From: Neptunomonas phycophila
GTDB taxonomy: Bacteria > Pseudomonadota > Gammaproteobacteria > Pseudomonadales > Balneatricaceae
Direction of reading: 5' to 3'
Length of the DNA stretch: 64,000 bases
Assembly (NCBI RefSeq): GCF_001922575.1
Contig: NZ_MRCI01000001.1
Coordinates: forward strand, 1,116,001 to 1,180,000
How positions within the stretch are numbered: position 1 is the first letter of the stretch; each line of letters starts with the position of its first letter. Of the stretch, positions 53,562 to 63,556 are shown one piece after another. The notes under the pieces are model-generated. The model searched no databases. It was not told the DNA's origin and saw nothing but the letters and a program-made list of their open reading frames with translations. The position numbers were made by a program, and so were the translations under genes.

Positions 53562-53579
53562 TGCGCCCCGATGGGCGCA
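53562..53579. terminator. Hairpin between the heme operon and msrBA
   Basis: TGCGCCC and GGGCGCA pair around CGAT. On the plus strand TTTA follows, so it may end the heme transcript. Confidence 0.6.
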
Positions 53580-53586
53580 TTTAGAA

Positions 53587-54561
53587 TTATTTCTTTTGCA
53601 GTTTATCTTGATGAGCGGCTTTGAACTTAACAACCTTGGGCTCAATGACAACTTGACAGTAGCCTGCATCACTATTGTTGAGGTAATAGTTTTGGTGCTC
53701 TTCTTCAGCTGTGTAGAACGCTTCAAATGGTGCTATTTCGGTAACAATATTGTTGCCAAATAGGGGCTGCATTTGGGCGACAACCTGCGTAGCTGATTTT
53801 TCTTGCTCGTCGTTGTGAGTAAGTATGATGCTACGGTACTGAGTGCCTTTATCCGCGCCTTGTTGGTTGAGGGTCGTGGGGTCATGGCTGCTCAGGTGAA
53901 GCTTAAGTAAGTCTGAGTATGAAATAATCGTGTTATCAAACTCCACTTGTATAACTTCGGCATGGCCTGTTAAACCACTGCAGACTTCACGGTAAGTTGG
54001 GTTTTTAACTTGTCCGCCGCTATAACCGCTTTTTATGCTGATAACGCCAGCTAAGTTTTGAAACATGGCTTCAGTACACCAGAAGCAGCCTCCGCCGAAT
54101 GTGGCTTTCTCTGTTGTGGCTTCTACTTTTTTCAAAGCGACAGCATTTATACAGTAGCGCAGGCCGCTTGGAGCTGGGCCATCAGGGAAAACGTGGCCTA
54201 AATGTGCACCGCAGGTATTACAAGTGGTTTCAACGCGCTGCATGCCAAATGAGTTGTCACCGTGATAAGCGACGGCATTAGGTGTATAGGGTTGTACAAA
54301 AGAAGGCCATCCGGTGCCTGAGTCGAACTTCTCATTGGAGTCAAACAGTAAAGTGTCACAGCAAATGCAGGCGTAAAGCCCCGGTTCAAATAGGTTGCAC
54401 ATACCGGAACTAAAAGCGGCTTCAGTGCCTTGTTGTCGGGTGACTCGGTAGGCTTCTGGCGATAACTCTGCTTGCCACTGCTCATCGGTTTTAGTTACGC
54501 AGCGATCAGCAGTCGGGTTGCCTTGTTTTGTAAAGCGTTTGATATCTAACCATGTCAACAT
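53587..54561 (-). CDS. msrAB: Bifunctional methionine sulfoxide reductase, MsrB-MsrA fusion
   Basis: 324 residues without signal peptide. The MsrB part is at about 25-145 with zinc pairs Cys65/Cys68 and Cys114/Cys117 and the catalytic Cys137 (RYCINA). The MsrA part is at about 150-305 with the catalytic Cys159 in GGGCFWC. It repairs both isomers of methionine sulfoxide in the cytosol. The MsrB-first order is less common than MsrA-first. It is a single gene, converging on the heme operon. Confidence 0.93.
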   Translation of the reverse strand: MLTWLDIKRFTKQGNPTADRCVTKTDEQWQAELSPEAYRVTRQQGTEAAFSSGMCNLFEPGLYACICCDTLLFDSNEKFDSGTGWPSFVQPYTPNAVAYHGDNSFGMQRVETTCNTCGAHLGHVFPDGPAPSGLRYCINAVALKKVEATTEKATFGGGCFWCTEAMFQNLAGVISIKSGYSGGQVKNPTYREVCSGLTGHAEVIQVEFDNTIISYSDLLKLHLSSHDPTTLNQQGADKGTQYRSIILTHNDEQEKSATQVVAQMQPLFGNNIVTEIAPFEAFYTAEEEHQNYYLNNSDAGYCQVVIEPKVVKFKAAHQDKLQKK

Positions 54562-54878
54562 GACGTTTTAGTTCCTCAATACATTCTCTATATAGTATCT
54601 ATACGACAAGAGGGGGGGAAGGGATGTTCCGTGTTTAATGAAAGCCTTTTTTTTAACAATCACTTAACAAGGATGTCTATGTAGAAAATTATTAGTTGAC
54701 ATCGTCTGTGTGTAGGATAGAATGATCGCAGCTAGAAAGTAAGCCTGTAGTTTAAAATCTCCATTACGTCGATTCTTTTGGTTCCACGTCCTGTAGTTTC
54801 TAAGTCTTAGTCTATATTTTTTTGGCTGACCCGCCTCATAGGGGGCGCCCATAAATTATTTTTTATCAGGATTTTAAA
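54562..54878. other. Cold-shock gene promoter and long leader
   Basis: 317 bases. A sigma70-like promoter is at 54696-54723 (listed next), and the transcript to the cold-shock ATG would be near 150 bases, as for cspA-type leaders. No E. coli-type cold box could be confirmed by eye. Confidence 0.5.
54696..54723 (+). promoter_or_regulatory. Sigma70-like promoter of the cold-shock gene
   Basis: TTGACA (54696-54701) and TAGAAT (54718-54723) are separated by 16 bases. Transcription should start near 54730. Confidence 0.65.
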
Positions 54879-55088
54879 ATGTCTAATACTGTTACTGGCA
54901 CTGTTAAGTGGTTCAACGAATCTAAAGGTTTTGGCTTTATCGAGCAAGAATCTGGTCCAGACGTTTTCGCTCACTTCAGCGCTATCGTAAGCAACGGTTT
55001 CAAAACTCTTGCTGAAGGCCAAAAAGTACAGTTCACTGTTACTACTGGTCAAAAAGGCCCGCAAGCTGAGAACATCGTAGCACTATAA
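54879..55088 (+). CDS. Cold-shock protein (CspA family)
   Basis: 69 residues, a single cold-shock domain. RNA-binding motifs KGFGFI (RNP1, 16-21) and VFAHFS (RNP2, 29-34) are intact. It binds single-stranded RNA or DNA in the cytosol and may act as an RNA chaperone. It is a single-gene unit with a long leader and a strong UUCG-loop terminator. Whether it is cold-induced cannot be told. Confidence 0.95.
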   Translation: MSNTVTGTVKWFNESKGFGFIEQESGPDVFAHFSAIVSNGFKTLAEGQKVQFTVTTGQKGPQAENIVAL

Positions 55089-55140
55089 TTAGTGATATGA
55101 TTAGCAGGTCTGCTTTGTAGACGCTGCTTAAAGCATAGAA

Positions 55141-55168
55141 AGCAAATCTTCGGATTTGCTTTTTTTTT
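55141..55168 (+). terminator. Terminator of the cold-shock gene
   Basis: AGCAAATC, tetraloop TTCG, GATTTGCT, then eight T. It is one of the strongest terminators in the window. Confidence 0.95.
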
Positions 55169-55390
55169 GCCTTTTTAAAAATAATTCCGAGCAAGGGGTG
55201 AAAATCGAGTAACCATCTTAAATAATTGCATGCAAAGGGTGCAGTTTTGGCTTTCATTGTCGCTTTTAAACCCAGTAAGCTTGCGTCATGCCAATTCTGT
55301 AGTAAAATTAGCCAAAATGTACTCTGCTTGATTTAGATCAGTACTTTTTGGATAGATATTGACCAATTTATCTAACGACCGGACACGCAA
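55169..55390. other. Intergenic region after the cold-shock terminator
   Basis: 222 bases. Besides the FNR-like site listed next, nothing was seen. Confidence 0.4.
55328..55341. promoter_or_regulatory. FNR/ANR-like site before the small membrane ORF and cyo genes
   Basis: TTGATTTAGATCAG fits TTGAT-N4-ATCAA at nine of ten conserved positions. It lies 50 bases before the small ORF and about 590 before cyoA. Confidence 0.5.
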
Positions 55391-55780
55391 TTGAAACTAC
55401 TTTCAGAAACATTGCCCTGCAAAGAACAGTTATTTGAAAGGATGTTATCCAAGTCATTGGTAACAAGGATGCGTTATGTCTGTATGTTTACACTGTTATT
55501 GCTAGCTGCATATTACATGCTATACCTGTGTGGTGTTTTGTACGAGCCTACAGGTTTGGTTTTACTCTTAAGTGATGAGGTTTCGTTCTACGCCTTGTGC
55601 TTATCCGCGTTTATTCTCAATATCTTTTTGCTTCGTCGTTGGTTTGTACTACCTGACGACGAGCCTAACCCTTATTTTCTCGTGTCTTTCGTTGAGCTGC
55701 TTCCAGCAGCCACTGTGCCTGAAGTTAAAGATGTAGTTCAGGCTGCTCACGGATGTCGCGCTCCCCCTATTTCGGCATAA
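55391..55780 (+). CDS. Hypothetical small membrane protein before cyoA
   Basis: 129 residues from a TTG at 55391; an ATG start at residue 18 or 27 is possible. Two hydrophobic segments are seen (about 29-50 and 66-80). The rest is short and polar with a Pro/Cys end. No family was recognised. It lies between the FNR-like site and cyoA on the same strand, so it may be part of an oxygen-responsive unit. The weak ribosome site keeps confidence modest. Confidence 0.5.
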   Translation: MKLLSETLPCKEQLFERMLSKSLVTRMRYVCMFTLLLLAAYYMLYLCGVLYEPTGLVLLLSDEVSFYALCLSAFILNIFLLRRWFVLPDDEPNPYFLVSFVELLPAATVPEVKDVVQAAHGCRAPPISA

Positions 55781-55929
55781 CACGGACGATTTGCTTAATC
55801 ACGGCTCTTTCTAGTGCTGTGTGAAGTGATGAGTGTGTGTGTGTCAAAATCTGCCGGTCTTCCGGTATTCGGGCTACTGTTCTTTATGAACTGGTAGTGA
55901 TGTAAACCTCAGGGTTAGAGGATGAATCT

Positions 55930-56856
55930 TTGTTAACTCGTATCCTAAGTAAAATTACTTTGGCCATCATAACAGTAAGTCTACTTGCTGGGTGTCAGGG
56001 TGGTGTTCTTGATCCTAAAGGACAAGTGGGCATAGAAGAGAAGCAATTAATTATTGTTGCTACGCTTCTTATGTTGCTTGTTGTTATTCCTGTGATCGTT
56101 TTGACGTTGTATTTCGCTTGGAAATACCGCGAAGGGCGTGATGAAATCTATGAACCAAAATGGTCTCACTCTACTAAGATCGAGGCTGTTTGTTGGGGTG
56201 TTCCTATTGTAATTGTCATCATTCTTGGTGTTATTACATGGAAGTCAACGCATGCGTTAGACCCCTATAAGCCGCTAGATCATGAAAAAGATCACATCAC
56301 AGTAGAAGTGCTGTCTATGAACTGGAAATGGTTGTTCATTTATCCAGAGCAGGGCATTGCGACAGTGAATGAGTTGGCTTTCCCAGCTAACGTTCCGGTT
56401 GAGTTCAAGATTTCTTCTGAAGGCACGATGAACTCGTTCTTCATTCCTCAGTTGGGTAGTCAAATTTACTCAATGGCTGGCATGGTGACCAAGTTGCACT
56501 TGATTGCTAACGAGCCGGGCACGTTTGACGGAATTTCTGCCAACTACAGTGGTGCTGGCTTTACTGGTATGAAGTTTGATGCCATTGCTACACCAACTGA
56601 AGCGGACTTCGATGCTTGGGTTGAGAAAGTTAGGGCATCTGGTAAGTCGTTAACGCAAGAAAGCTATGACGAACTGGCTAAGCCAACTGAATATCACCCT
56701 GTTGAGTATTTCGGCACAGTTAAGCCGGGTATTTTCAACGACAACGTTATGAAGTTCATGAAAGATCACGGTCAGATTGAGCTGTTCAATGACTCTGAAG
56801 GTGTGAGTCATGGTACGCATAACACTCAAGAAGCGCATACGGAGGCTGATAAATAA
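55930..56856 (+). CDS. cyoA: Cytochrome bo3 ubiquinol oxidase subunit II
   Basis: 308 residues from a TTG at 55930, chosen because AGAGGA at 55917-55922 is 7 bases away and the nearby ATG is out of frame. A lipobox SLLAGC places the lipid Cys at 22. Two membrane helices are at about 38-60 and 82-105, and a periplasmic cupredoxin fold follows without the CuA ligands, as expected for quinol oxidases. It is the first of five cyo genes. Its stop overlaps the cyoB ATG by one base. Confidence 0.93.
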   Translation: MLTRILSKITLAIITVSLLAGCQGGVLDPKGQVGIEEKQLIIVATLLMLLVVIPVIVLTLYFAWKYREGRDEIYEPKWSHSTKIEAVCWGVPIVIVIILGVITWKSTHALDPYKPLDHEKDHITVEVLSMNWKWLFIYPEQGIATVNELAFPANVPVEFKISSEGTMNSFFIPQLGSQIYSMAGMVTKLHLIANEPGTFDGISANYSGAGFTGMKFDAIATPTEADFDAWVEKVRASGKSLTQESYDELAKPTEYHPVEYFGTVKPGIFNDNVMKFMKDHGQIELFNDSEGVSHGTHNTQEAHTEADK

Positions 56857-58832
56857 TGTCTTTTCTAGGCAAAATCTCTATGGATGCGATTCCACACGAT
56901 CCAATTGTAATCACTACACTGATTGTAGTGGGTATTGTTGGTATTGTGATCGCGTACCTAGTTATTCGTAACAACTTGCTCGGCGTTCTATGGCGCGATT
57001 GGTTAACGTCTGTTGACCATAAGCGCTTGGGTATCATGTATATCGTGCTTGCTTTTGTCATGCTGATTCGCGGCTTCGCAGATGCGATTATGATGCGTAC
57101 GCAATTGGCGCTAGCAACCAATGGCGACCCAGGCTACTTGCCGCCACATCACTATGACCAGATCTTTACTGCTCACGGCGTCATTATGATCATCTTTATG
57201 GCAATGCCATTCATGATTGGTCTTATGAACATCGTGCTGCCATTGCAGATTGGTGCTCGTGATGTTGCTTTCCCGTTCTTGAATAACCTAAGTTTTTGGC
57301 TTGCGGTTTCGGGTGCGGTTTTGGTTAATATTTCACTCGGTTTGGGTGAGTTTGCTAAAACAGGCTGGGTTGCTTATCCGCCTCTGGCCGGGTTGGAGTT
57401 TAGTCCCGGAGTTGGTGTCGACTACTACATCTGGGCGCTTCAGATATCGGGTATAGGGACAACATTAACGGCAGTTAACTTCTTGGTAACTGTTTTTAAA
57501 ATGCGTGCTCCTGGTATGAAGCTAATGGATATGCCGATCTTTACGTGGACCTGTACGTGGGCCAATATTTTGATCGCTGCTTCTTTCCCTATTCTAACCG
57601 CTGTGTTGGCTATGCTGACGCTTGATCGTTATCTAGATTTCCACTTCTTCACGAATGATGCGGGTGGTAACTCTATGATGTACATCAACTTGTTCTGGGC
57701 ATGGGGTCACCCTGAGGTATACATTCTTGTATTACCAGCGTTTGGTATTTTCTCTGAAATTATCTCTACCTTTACAGGTAAGCGCTTGTTCGGTTACAAG
57801 TCCATGGTATGGGCAACGGCTTCTATCGCTGTTCTTGGTTTCATTGTTTGGTTGCACCACTTCTTTACGATGGGGTCCAGCGCAAACGTGAATGCTTTCT
57901 TCGGCATAATGACAATGATCATTGCTGTACCAACGGGCGTTAAGTTATTTAACTGGTTGTTTACTATGTACCGTGGTCGTTTGCGCATCACTGTACCCGT
58001 ATTGTGGACGCTTGGTTTCATGGTGACTTTCACTGTGGGCGGTATGACTGGGGTGCTTCTAGCAGTGCCAGGCGCCGACTACGTTCTGCATAACAGCTTG
58101 TTCTTGATTGCTCACTTTCATAACACCATTATCGGTGGCGCTGTATTTGGCTATTTGGCTGGTTTCGCGTTCTGGTTCCCGAAAGCTATGGGCTTCCATT
58201 TGAATGAGAAGTTAGGTCGAGTGTCTTTCTGGTGCTGGTTGGTTGGTTTCTTTATGGCGTTCATGCCGTTGTACGTACTCGGATTCTTGGGTATGACGCG
58301 TCGTCTGAACCATACGGATAACCCGGATTGGAACATTTGGTTGTATATCGCTGCTGGTGGTGCTGCCATCATCCTTGTGGGCATCGTTGCACAATTTGTG
58401 CAGTTGTACGTGAGCTTCCGTGATCGTGAGCAAAACCTCGATAAAACGGGCGACCCTTGGAATGGTCACACTTTAGAGTGGTCAACAGCTTCTCCTCCGC
58501 AGTTCTATAACTTTGCTGAGCTTCCAAAAGTTTCTGACATTGATGCCTTTACAGATATGAAAGAAAAAGGTGAGGCGTATCAGCGAAAAGCGATATATGC
58601 ACCGATTCATATGCCTAAAAATACTATGGCAGGCATTGTGATTGGTGGCTTTATTACCGCTTTCGGTTTTGCGATGATTTGGCATATTTGGTGGTTAGCT
58701 ATCGCAGGCTTAGTGGGCTCTTTTGTAGCTTTCGTTATGCGTGCATACACCAAAGATGTGGATTACTACGTACAGCCAGACGAGGTTGCTCGTGTTGAAA
58801 ATGAGTTTCTAGACAACGCGGCTAAGGGGTAA
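56856..58832 (+). CDS. cyoB: Cytochrome bo3 ubiquinol oxidase subunit I
   Basis: 658 residues with about 15 membrane helices. Heme and copper ligands are visible: TAHGVIM (low-spin heme), WGHPEVYI with the His-Tyr pair, VWLHHFF (two CuB His) and IAHFHN (heme ligands). It reduces oxygen to water with ubiquinol as donor and pumps protons. It shares its first base with the cyoA stop, GGAGG lies 10 bases before the ATG, and cyoC follows after 2 bases. Confidence 0.96.
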   Translation: MSFLGKISMDAIPHDPIVITTLIVVGIVGIVIAYLVIRNNLLGVLWRDWLTSVDHKRLGIMYIVLAFVMLIRGFADAIMMRTQLALATNGDPGYLPPHHYDQIFTAHGVIMIIFMAMPFMIGLMNIVLPLQIGARDVAFPFLNNLSFWLAVSGAVLVNISLGLGEFAKTGWVAYPPLAGLEFSPGVGVDYYIWALQISGIGTTLTAVNFLVTVFKMRAPGMKLMDMPIFTWTCTWANILIAASFPILTAVLAMLTLDRYLDFHFFTNDAGGNSMMYINLFWAWGHPEVYILVLPAFGIFSEIISTFTGKRLFGYKSMVWATASIAVLGFIVWLHHFFTMGSSANVNAFFGIMTMIIAVPTGVKLFNWLFTMYRGRLRITVPVLWTLGFMVTFTVGGMTGVLLAVPGADYVLHNSLFLIAHFHNTIIGGAVFGYLAGFAFWFPKAMGFHLNEKLGRVSFWCWLVGFFMAFMPLYVLGFLGMTRRLNHTDNPDWNIWLYIAAGGAAIILVGIVAQFVQLYVSFRDREQNLDKTGDPWNGHTLEWSTASPPQFYNFAELPKVSDIDAFTDMKEKGEAYQRKAIYAPIHMPKNTMAGIVIGGFITAFGFAMIWHIWWLAIAGLVGSFVAFVMRAYTKDVDYYVQPDEVARVENEFLDNAAKG

Positions 58833-58834
58833 TC

Positions 58835-59455
58835 ATGAGCACTACACATATGAATACGCACGACGCTCACGCTGCTGGAGCGCATGAAGAACACCACGAT
58901 ACGGGTGGAAACACTGTATTTGGTTTCTGGATCTATTTGATGACGGACTGCTTGTTGTTCGCATCTATTTTCGCTACCTATGCTGTGCTCTTTATGAACA
59001 CAGCGGGTGGTGTTTCCGGTAAAGACATCTTTGAGTTGGACTTTGTTCTTGCTGAGACGGCGGCGCTACTTATTTCAAGTATCACTTACGGCTTTGCAAT
59101 GATTTGTGCATTCAAGAAAAACCGTAAAGGCACCTTGTCTTGGTTGCTAGTTACGTTTGCATTGGGCGCTATCTTCATTGCGATGGAAATCTATGAATTC
59201 CATCATTTGATTGTTAATGGTCACGGTCCAGGCAGCAGTGCCTTCTTGTCAGCCTTCTTTACCTTGGTAGGTACTCACGGCTTACACGTTACTGCTGGTT
59301 TGATCTGGATGTTTATCATGATGATCGAAGTTGCAAAAACTGGTTTAACAAACCGTTCTATTACGCGTCTTAGCTGCTTGAGCTTGTTCTGGCACTTCTT
59401 AGACGTAGTTTGGATCTGTGTTTTCACCGTAGTTTATCTGATGGGGGCGGTATAA
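58835..59455 (+). CDS. cyoC: Cytochrome bo3 ubiquinol oxidase subunit III
   Basis: 206 residues. Five membrane helices and a His-rich N-terminus ([13 protein letters not shown]) are seen. The [20 protein letters not shown] segment is typical of heme-copper subunit III. It stabilises the oxidase complex in the inner membrane. It is directly followed by cyoD with no gap. Confidence 0.93.
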   Translation: MSTTHMNTHDAHAAGAHEEHHDTGGNTVFGFWIYLMTDCLLFASIFATYAVLFMNTAGGVSGKDIFELDFVLAETAALLISSITYGFAMICAFKKNRKGTLSWLLVTFALGAIFIAMEIYEFHHLIVNGHGPGSSAFLSAFFTLVGTHGLHVTAGLIWMFIMMIEVAKTGLTNRSITRLSCLSLFWHFLDVVWICVFTVVYLMGAV

Positions 59456-59785
59456 ATGAGCGATCATTCTTCTGACGCGCACTCTCACGGTAGTGTTAAG
59501 TCGTATATCACAGGATTTATCTTATCCGTTATTTTGACGGGTATTCCATTCTGGATGGTGATGACTGGCACCTTTGACAAGCTAACAACAATTGTTGTGA
59601 TTGTGATTTTAGCTGTTGTTCAGATTGTGGTTCACTTGAAGTATTTCCTTCATCTGAATTTTGGTTCTGAACAGGGTAAGTTAGATGCTTATTCCTTTTT
59701 GTTTGCTGCATTAATTATTGTGATGGTTGTAGGGTTGTCCATTTGGATTATCTATGCTTCCAACGCGATGATGATGCACAACTGA
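59456..59785 (+). CDS. cyoD: Cytochrome bo3 ubiquinol oxidase subunit IV
   Basis: 109 residues with three membrane helices and a His-rich start. The QIVVHLKYFLHLNF block is typical of CyoD. It helps assembly of the oxidase. Its ATG follows the cyoC stop directly. Confidence 0.92.
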   Translation: MSDHSSDAHSHGSVKSYITGFILSVILTGIPFWMVMTGTFDKLTTIVVIVILAVVQIVVHLKYFLHLNFGSEQGKLDAYSFLFAALIIVMVVGLSIWIIYASNAMMMHN

Positions 59786-59843
59786 GATAGCAGCGTGAAC
59801 ACTTGCGGAACGTTAAAAGCCGCATCTAAGGAGGTCTGTAAGG

Positions 59844-60734
59844 ATGTTTAAGCGTTATCTTCAGGTAACAAAGCCGGGCATCATTATGGGCAACCTTATC
59901 TCTGTTGCGGGGGGCTTCTTTTTAGCCTCCCGTGGCGAGATAGATTGGATGTTGATGCTAGCGACAGTGATAGGTTTATCATTAGTGGTTGCTTCTGGTT
60001 GTGCCATTAACAACTACATTGATAGAGATATTGATGCAAAAATGCAGCGCACTCGCAATCGTGTAACAGTAACAGGGGAAATGTCAGGTAAGGCTGCATT
60101 TGCTCACGGTATTGTGCTCGGCATTGTTGGTTTTGGTTTGTTAGCTTACTTTACTAACCCTGTGGCTCTGTTTTTTGGTGCTTTTGGTTATGTAGTTTAT
60201 GTTGGCTTGTATACCTTATATTTCAAGCGTAAGTCAGTCTATGGCACGTTTGTTGGCAGCTTGTCAGGAGCTGTACCTCCGGTTGTGGGGTACTGTGCTG
60301 CGGCAGGTCAATTTGATACAGGGGCCGCTATCTTATTAGTGATGTTTTGTATTTGGCAGATGCCGCATTCGTATGCCATTGCCATTTTTCGCTATAAAGA
60401 CTACGAAGCGGCGAATATTCCTGTGTTGCCCGTAGCAGAGGGCTTGTCTAAAGCGAAGCGTCATATCGTACTTCACATCGCTGCCTTTGCTATTGTTGCC
60501 GCTTTGCTTCCGTTAACCGGGTATGTTGGTATCGGGTTTATGGTGGTGGCTCTGGCTACTAGCTTGTGGTGGTTGGCCATGGCTTTGCGAGGCTACCGTA
60601 CAGGGATCGATATTAATGGTTGGGCGCGGCAAGTATTTGTGTTCTCTATCATTACGATTACGGCACTCAGCGTGACAATGGCGTTGGACTTTCGTGTTGT
60701 TTCTTCCGATTGGCTAGTGTTTGCTGGTTTGTAA
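59844..60734 (+). CDS. cyoE: Protoheme IX farnesyltransferase (heme O synthase)
   Basis: 296 residues with about nine membrane helices. The prenyl-binding motif [15 protein letters not shown] is near 53-67 and the second motif [13 protein letters not shown] near 184-196. It farnesylates heme b to heme O, which the oxidase needs. It ends the cyo operon, 58 bases after cyoD, with AAGGAGG before the ATG and a terminator behind. Confidence 0.95.
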   Translation: MFKRYLQVTKPGIIMGNLISVAGGFFLASRGEIDWMLMLATVIGLSLVVASGCAINNYIDRDIDAKMQRTRNRVTVTGEMSGKAAFAHGIVLGIVGFGLLAYFTNPVALFFGAFGYVVYVGLYTLYFKRKSVYGTFVGSLSGAVPPVVGYCAAAGQFDTGAAILLVMFCIWQMPHSYAIAIFRYKDYEAANIPVLPVAEGLSKAKRHIVLHIAAFAIVAALLPLTGYVGIGFMVVALATSLWWLAMALRGYRTGIDINGWARQVFVFSIITITALSVTMALDFRVVSSDWLVFAGL

Positions 60735-60772
60735 TCCTATTGGGTGAACTGCCCAGTATGTGATAGTTTCTG

Positions 60773-60806
60773 ATCAGCTTTTGTCGTTGGCAAAAGCTGA
60801 TTCTTT
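60773..60806 (+). terminator. Terminator of the cyo operon
   Basis: ATCAGCTTTTG (60773-60783) and CAAAAGCTGAT (60791-60801) pair perfectly over 11 bases with a 7-base loop, then TCTTT. Confidence 0.8.
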
Positions 60807-60961
60807 CCCTCATGTTTTTTCCTTCCAGTTTCTACTGCTTTTCGTGTTGCTTTTTTTATCCAATCTTCAAATGGACAGTGGTAAGATGTATTAAAATCAG
60901 CGGAGGCTGGTCAGTGCTTTTCCACCGTAGTACTGGATCTGACATGGAAGGAAGTAATTGT

Positions 60962-62233
60962 ATGAGTACCTTGTCCGAACAAAATCAGTCATCAGTCCTT
61001 GATGGCGGAGTGTCTGTTGAGCTTCGAAATGGTTTTGCTCAATACCCCTATCCCAAGATACCGTTATCTCCTATTTTAAGTGAGAAGGCTTTTAGTCGAG
61101 ATAGTGCTACTCGGCAGGTAGATTCTATTTTGTCAGTGCCTAACAAGCGCTTGGTGACCAGTGGTCGGGCGGCCATTGCTATAGCGCTTGAAGATGCTGG
61201 AGTTGTTGCGGGTGACGAAGTGTTGGTTCCAGCTTTCCATTGTGAGTCTATGATTTCCCCGGTTCATTGGCGTCAGGCGAGCCCTATTTTCTATCGGATA
61301 TTGCCTGACGCTCAAGTGGATCTGGCCGATTTGGAAAGTAAGCTTTCAGCAAAAACCAAAGCGGTGTTAGTGACACATTATTTTGGCGTACTCCAAGATT
61401 TAGCACCTATTCGTGCGATGTGCGATCTTCATGGCTTGGTGTTGGTTGAAGATTGTGCGCATGCTTTTTTTGGTCGTCGAAATGGTTCGCCTGCAGGTGC
61501 CGTTGGAGATTATGCGATTGCTAGCAGCATGAAGTTTTTTCCAAACTTTGATGGCGGTGTGTTGGCGTCAGCTAGCAGAGATTTGTCTAATATCTCGTTG
61601 AAGCCACATGCTAAGTCATTCCAGTTACAAAGCTTTTTTAATATCACGGAAAAAGCGATTGGTTATAAACGCTTCGGTCTCTTGGGGCGCGCTGCTAATT
61701 TAGCAATATTGGGCAAAGAAGTATTATGGAAGAGTGCTAAACGGTTAATGAGTCCAAATCGTAAACAGCAGTTTGCACCCCCTTCGTCATCAGAGGGGGG
61801 CTTCGGTTTAGAAAGCCAATGGATTCATAAGGTGATGTCGAGCGCGTCTAAAAAGGTTATTGAATACGCAAACTTTGAGCAAATAATTGCAGCAAGGCAA
61901 AGTCATTATGCGATTATTGATGCCCGTTTACGTAAGCTGCCCGGAGCTAGGCCTTTTTATAAAGTGCTGCCCGAAGGGACTGTTCCTTTAGTTTACCCTC
62001 TCTATGTAGAAAACCTACCTGAGGTTTTCCATCACATGAAAATGGCGGGTGTACCGATTTGGCGATTTGGTGAATTGCTTGACCCAGCAATTACCTCTGA
62101 AGTTTGCGCTAATAGTGTTGAGTTGTCCGAACATGTTATTCAGTTTCCCTGTCATCAGTCGTTACGGTTGTCAGAAATCGAGTGGATGTTAGATCAAATT
62201 GAGTTGTCTTTTTCGTTGTATCAAAACAAATAA
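60962..62233 (+). CDS. DegT/DnrJ/EryC1-type PLP aminotransferase
   Basis: 423 residues from ATG 60962, chosen because AAGGAAG ends 7 bases upstream; a longer frame to 60812 has Cys/Phe-rich noise. The fold-type I aminotransferase shows VEDCAHAFFG with Asp164 and the likely PLP Lys191 in SSMKFFPNFDGG. Family members transaminate nucleotide-linked keto sugars for cell-surface glycans. It is followed by an acyltransferase gene, which fits a glycan locus that continues beyond the window. The substrate is not known. Confidence 0.85.
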   Translation: MSTLSEQNQSSVLDGGVSVELRNGFAQYPYPKIPLSPILSEKAFSRDSATRQVDSILSVPNKRLVTSGRAAIAIALEDAGVVAGDEVLVPAFHCESMISPVHWRQASPIFYRILPDAQVDLADLESKLSAKTKAVLVTHYFGVLQDLAPIRAMCDLHGLVLVEDCAHAFFGRRNGSPAGAVGDYAIASSMKFFPNFDGGVLASASRDLSNISLKPHAKSFQLQSFFNITEKAIGYKRFGLLGRAANLAILGKEVLWKSAKRLMSPNRKQQFAPPSSSEGGFGLESQWIHKVMSSASKKVIEYANFEQIIAARQSHYAIIDARLRKLPGARPFYKVLPEGTVPLVYPLYVENLPEVFHHMKMAGVPIWRFGELLDPAITSEVCANSVELSEHVIQFPCHQSLRLSEIEWMLDQIELSFSLYQNK

Positions 62234-62280
62234 CGCTGATTAAGTTCTGTTAGTCTTGTTACTCATCATGGAACGGTGAT

Positions 62281-63381
62281 ATGCCAAATCAAACCTTTTC
62301 ACTTTATTTGGATGTAGTTCGGTTTTTGGCGGCGGTGCTAGTGCTGTTATATCACTCTAACTGGCGTGAATTAATTACTGATCAAGTGCCTTTGGGTGGT
62401 TACGGCCATTCTGCTGTTATTATCTTTTTTGTGCTCTCTGGCTTTGTTATTGCGTACGTGAGTGATGTCAAAGAGGCTGATGCCAAAAGTTATGCAGTGA
62501 ATAGGTTATCTCGTATTTACTCGGTAGCTATTCCAGTGTTGTTAATGACGCCGCTTTTGGATGTCTGGGGCGAGTCTATAAATCCTGTGTTCTATGAGGA
62601 TAAAACAACACATGATCTGTGGTATGTACGCATTTTTTCAAGCCTTTTGTTTTTGAACGAAGTTTGGTTCGTTTCCATTATGAGTTTTTCTAACGTCCCA
62701 TACTGGTCATTATGTTATGAGGTTTGGTATTACGTTATTTATGCGGCTTATATATTCATGAGAGGTTGGAAACGTTGGGTTGCTATCGTGAGTATAGCGC
62801 TTCTTCTAGGGCCAAAAATTTTATTGCTCTTTCCATTATGGTTAGTAGGTGTCGCTATTTATAAATGGCAGATAACATACAACCTAAGTGTATTTAAAGC
62901 ATGTGTTTTGTGGTTGATGAGTTTTGTCGCTTTTTATGGTTTCCATGAGTATGGAGTGCAATATGCTCTGGCCGATTTATTAAAAGCATGGGGAGGGGAC
63001 TATCTCTATGAGCAGCTTACTTTCTCCAAATATTTTTTGAGTGATTACCTGCTAGTTCCCATCATTGCTATTAATTTTATTGCGTTTCGCCGTCTTTCTG
63101 GGCTGTGTCCTCATATGCCGCAAGCGGTGAGTCAGTGTATACGTTATGTATCGGGCTTTACTTTTATATTGTATCTCTCGCATCAACCGCTCTTGCAGTT
63201 TTATGGCGCCGTGATTAATGGGAACCCAGACTCATCGCGCTTTTATTTAACAGTGATAGGGCTCGTAATAATCACTGTATTTGCATTGGGCTTTTTAACA
63301 GAGCGACGTAAGCGAACATGGAAGCGGTTCTTTGATTTATTGTTGAGTTGGAAGGGGCGAACTCGGTCATTAAATACCTAA
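62281..63381 (+). CDS. Acyltransferase 3 family membrane protein (OafA-like)
   Basis: 366 residues with about ten membrane helices. The N-terminal LDVVRFLAAVLVLLYHSNW holds the family's Arg14 and His25. Such proteins acylate exopolysaccharide, O-antigen or other glycans at the inner membrane. It follows the DegT-type gene by 47 bases on the same strand. It is a good candidate for decorating the product of that locus. Confidence 0.88.
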   Translation: MPNQTFSLYLDVVRFLAAVLVLLYHSNWRELITDQVPLGGYGHSAVIIFFVLSGFVIAYVSDVKEADAKSYAVNRLSRIYSVAIPVLLMTPLLDVWGESINPVFYEDKTTHDLWYVRIFSSLLFLNEVWFVSIMSFSNVPYWSLCYEVWYYVIYAAYIFMRGWKRWVAIVSIALLLGPKILLLFPLWLVGVAIYKWQITYNLSVFKACVLWLMSFVAFYGFHEYGVQYALADLLKAWGGDYLYEQLTFSKYFLSDYLLVPIIAINFIAFRRLSGLCPHMPQAVSQCIRYVSGFTFILYLSHQPLLQFYGAVINGNPDSSRFYLTVIGLVIITVFALGFLTERRKRTWKRFFDLLLSWKGRTRSLNT

Positions 63382-63556
63382 TGGACTTGTGTGTAATGGT
63401 GTAAATACCTTGCATTGACTATTTTTATGGGAGCATGTTTTGAGTGATTGTTTTTAAAAGTCTACTTGAAAGGTTGGCTTTATGTTATAAACTCAGATAC
63501 TTAGGTACTATGTGTTCACCTTTGATTTACTTTTTTCTGTATTTTTTTGACATGGA
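63382..63556. other. Intergenic region before the last gene
   Basis: 175 bases, AT-rich. No terminator or JUMPstart-like element was seen. Confidence 0.4.
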
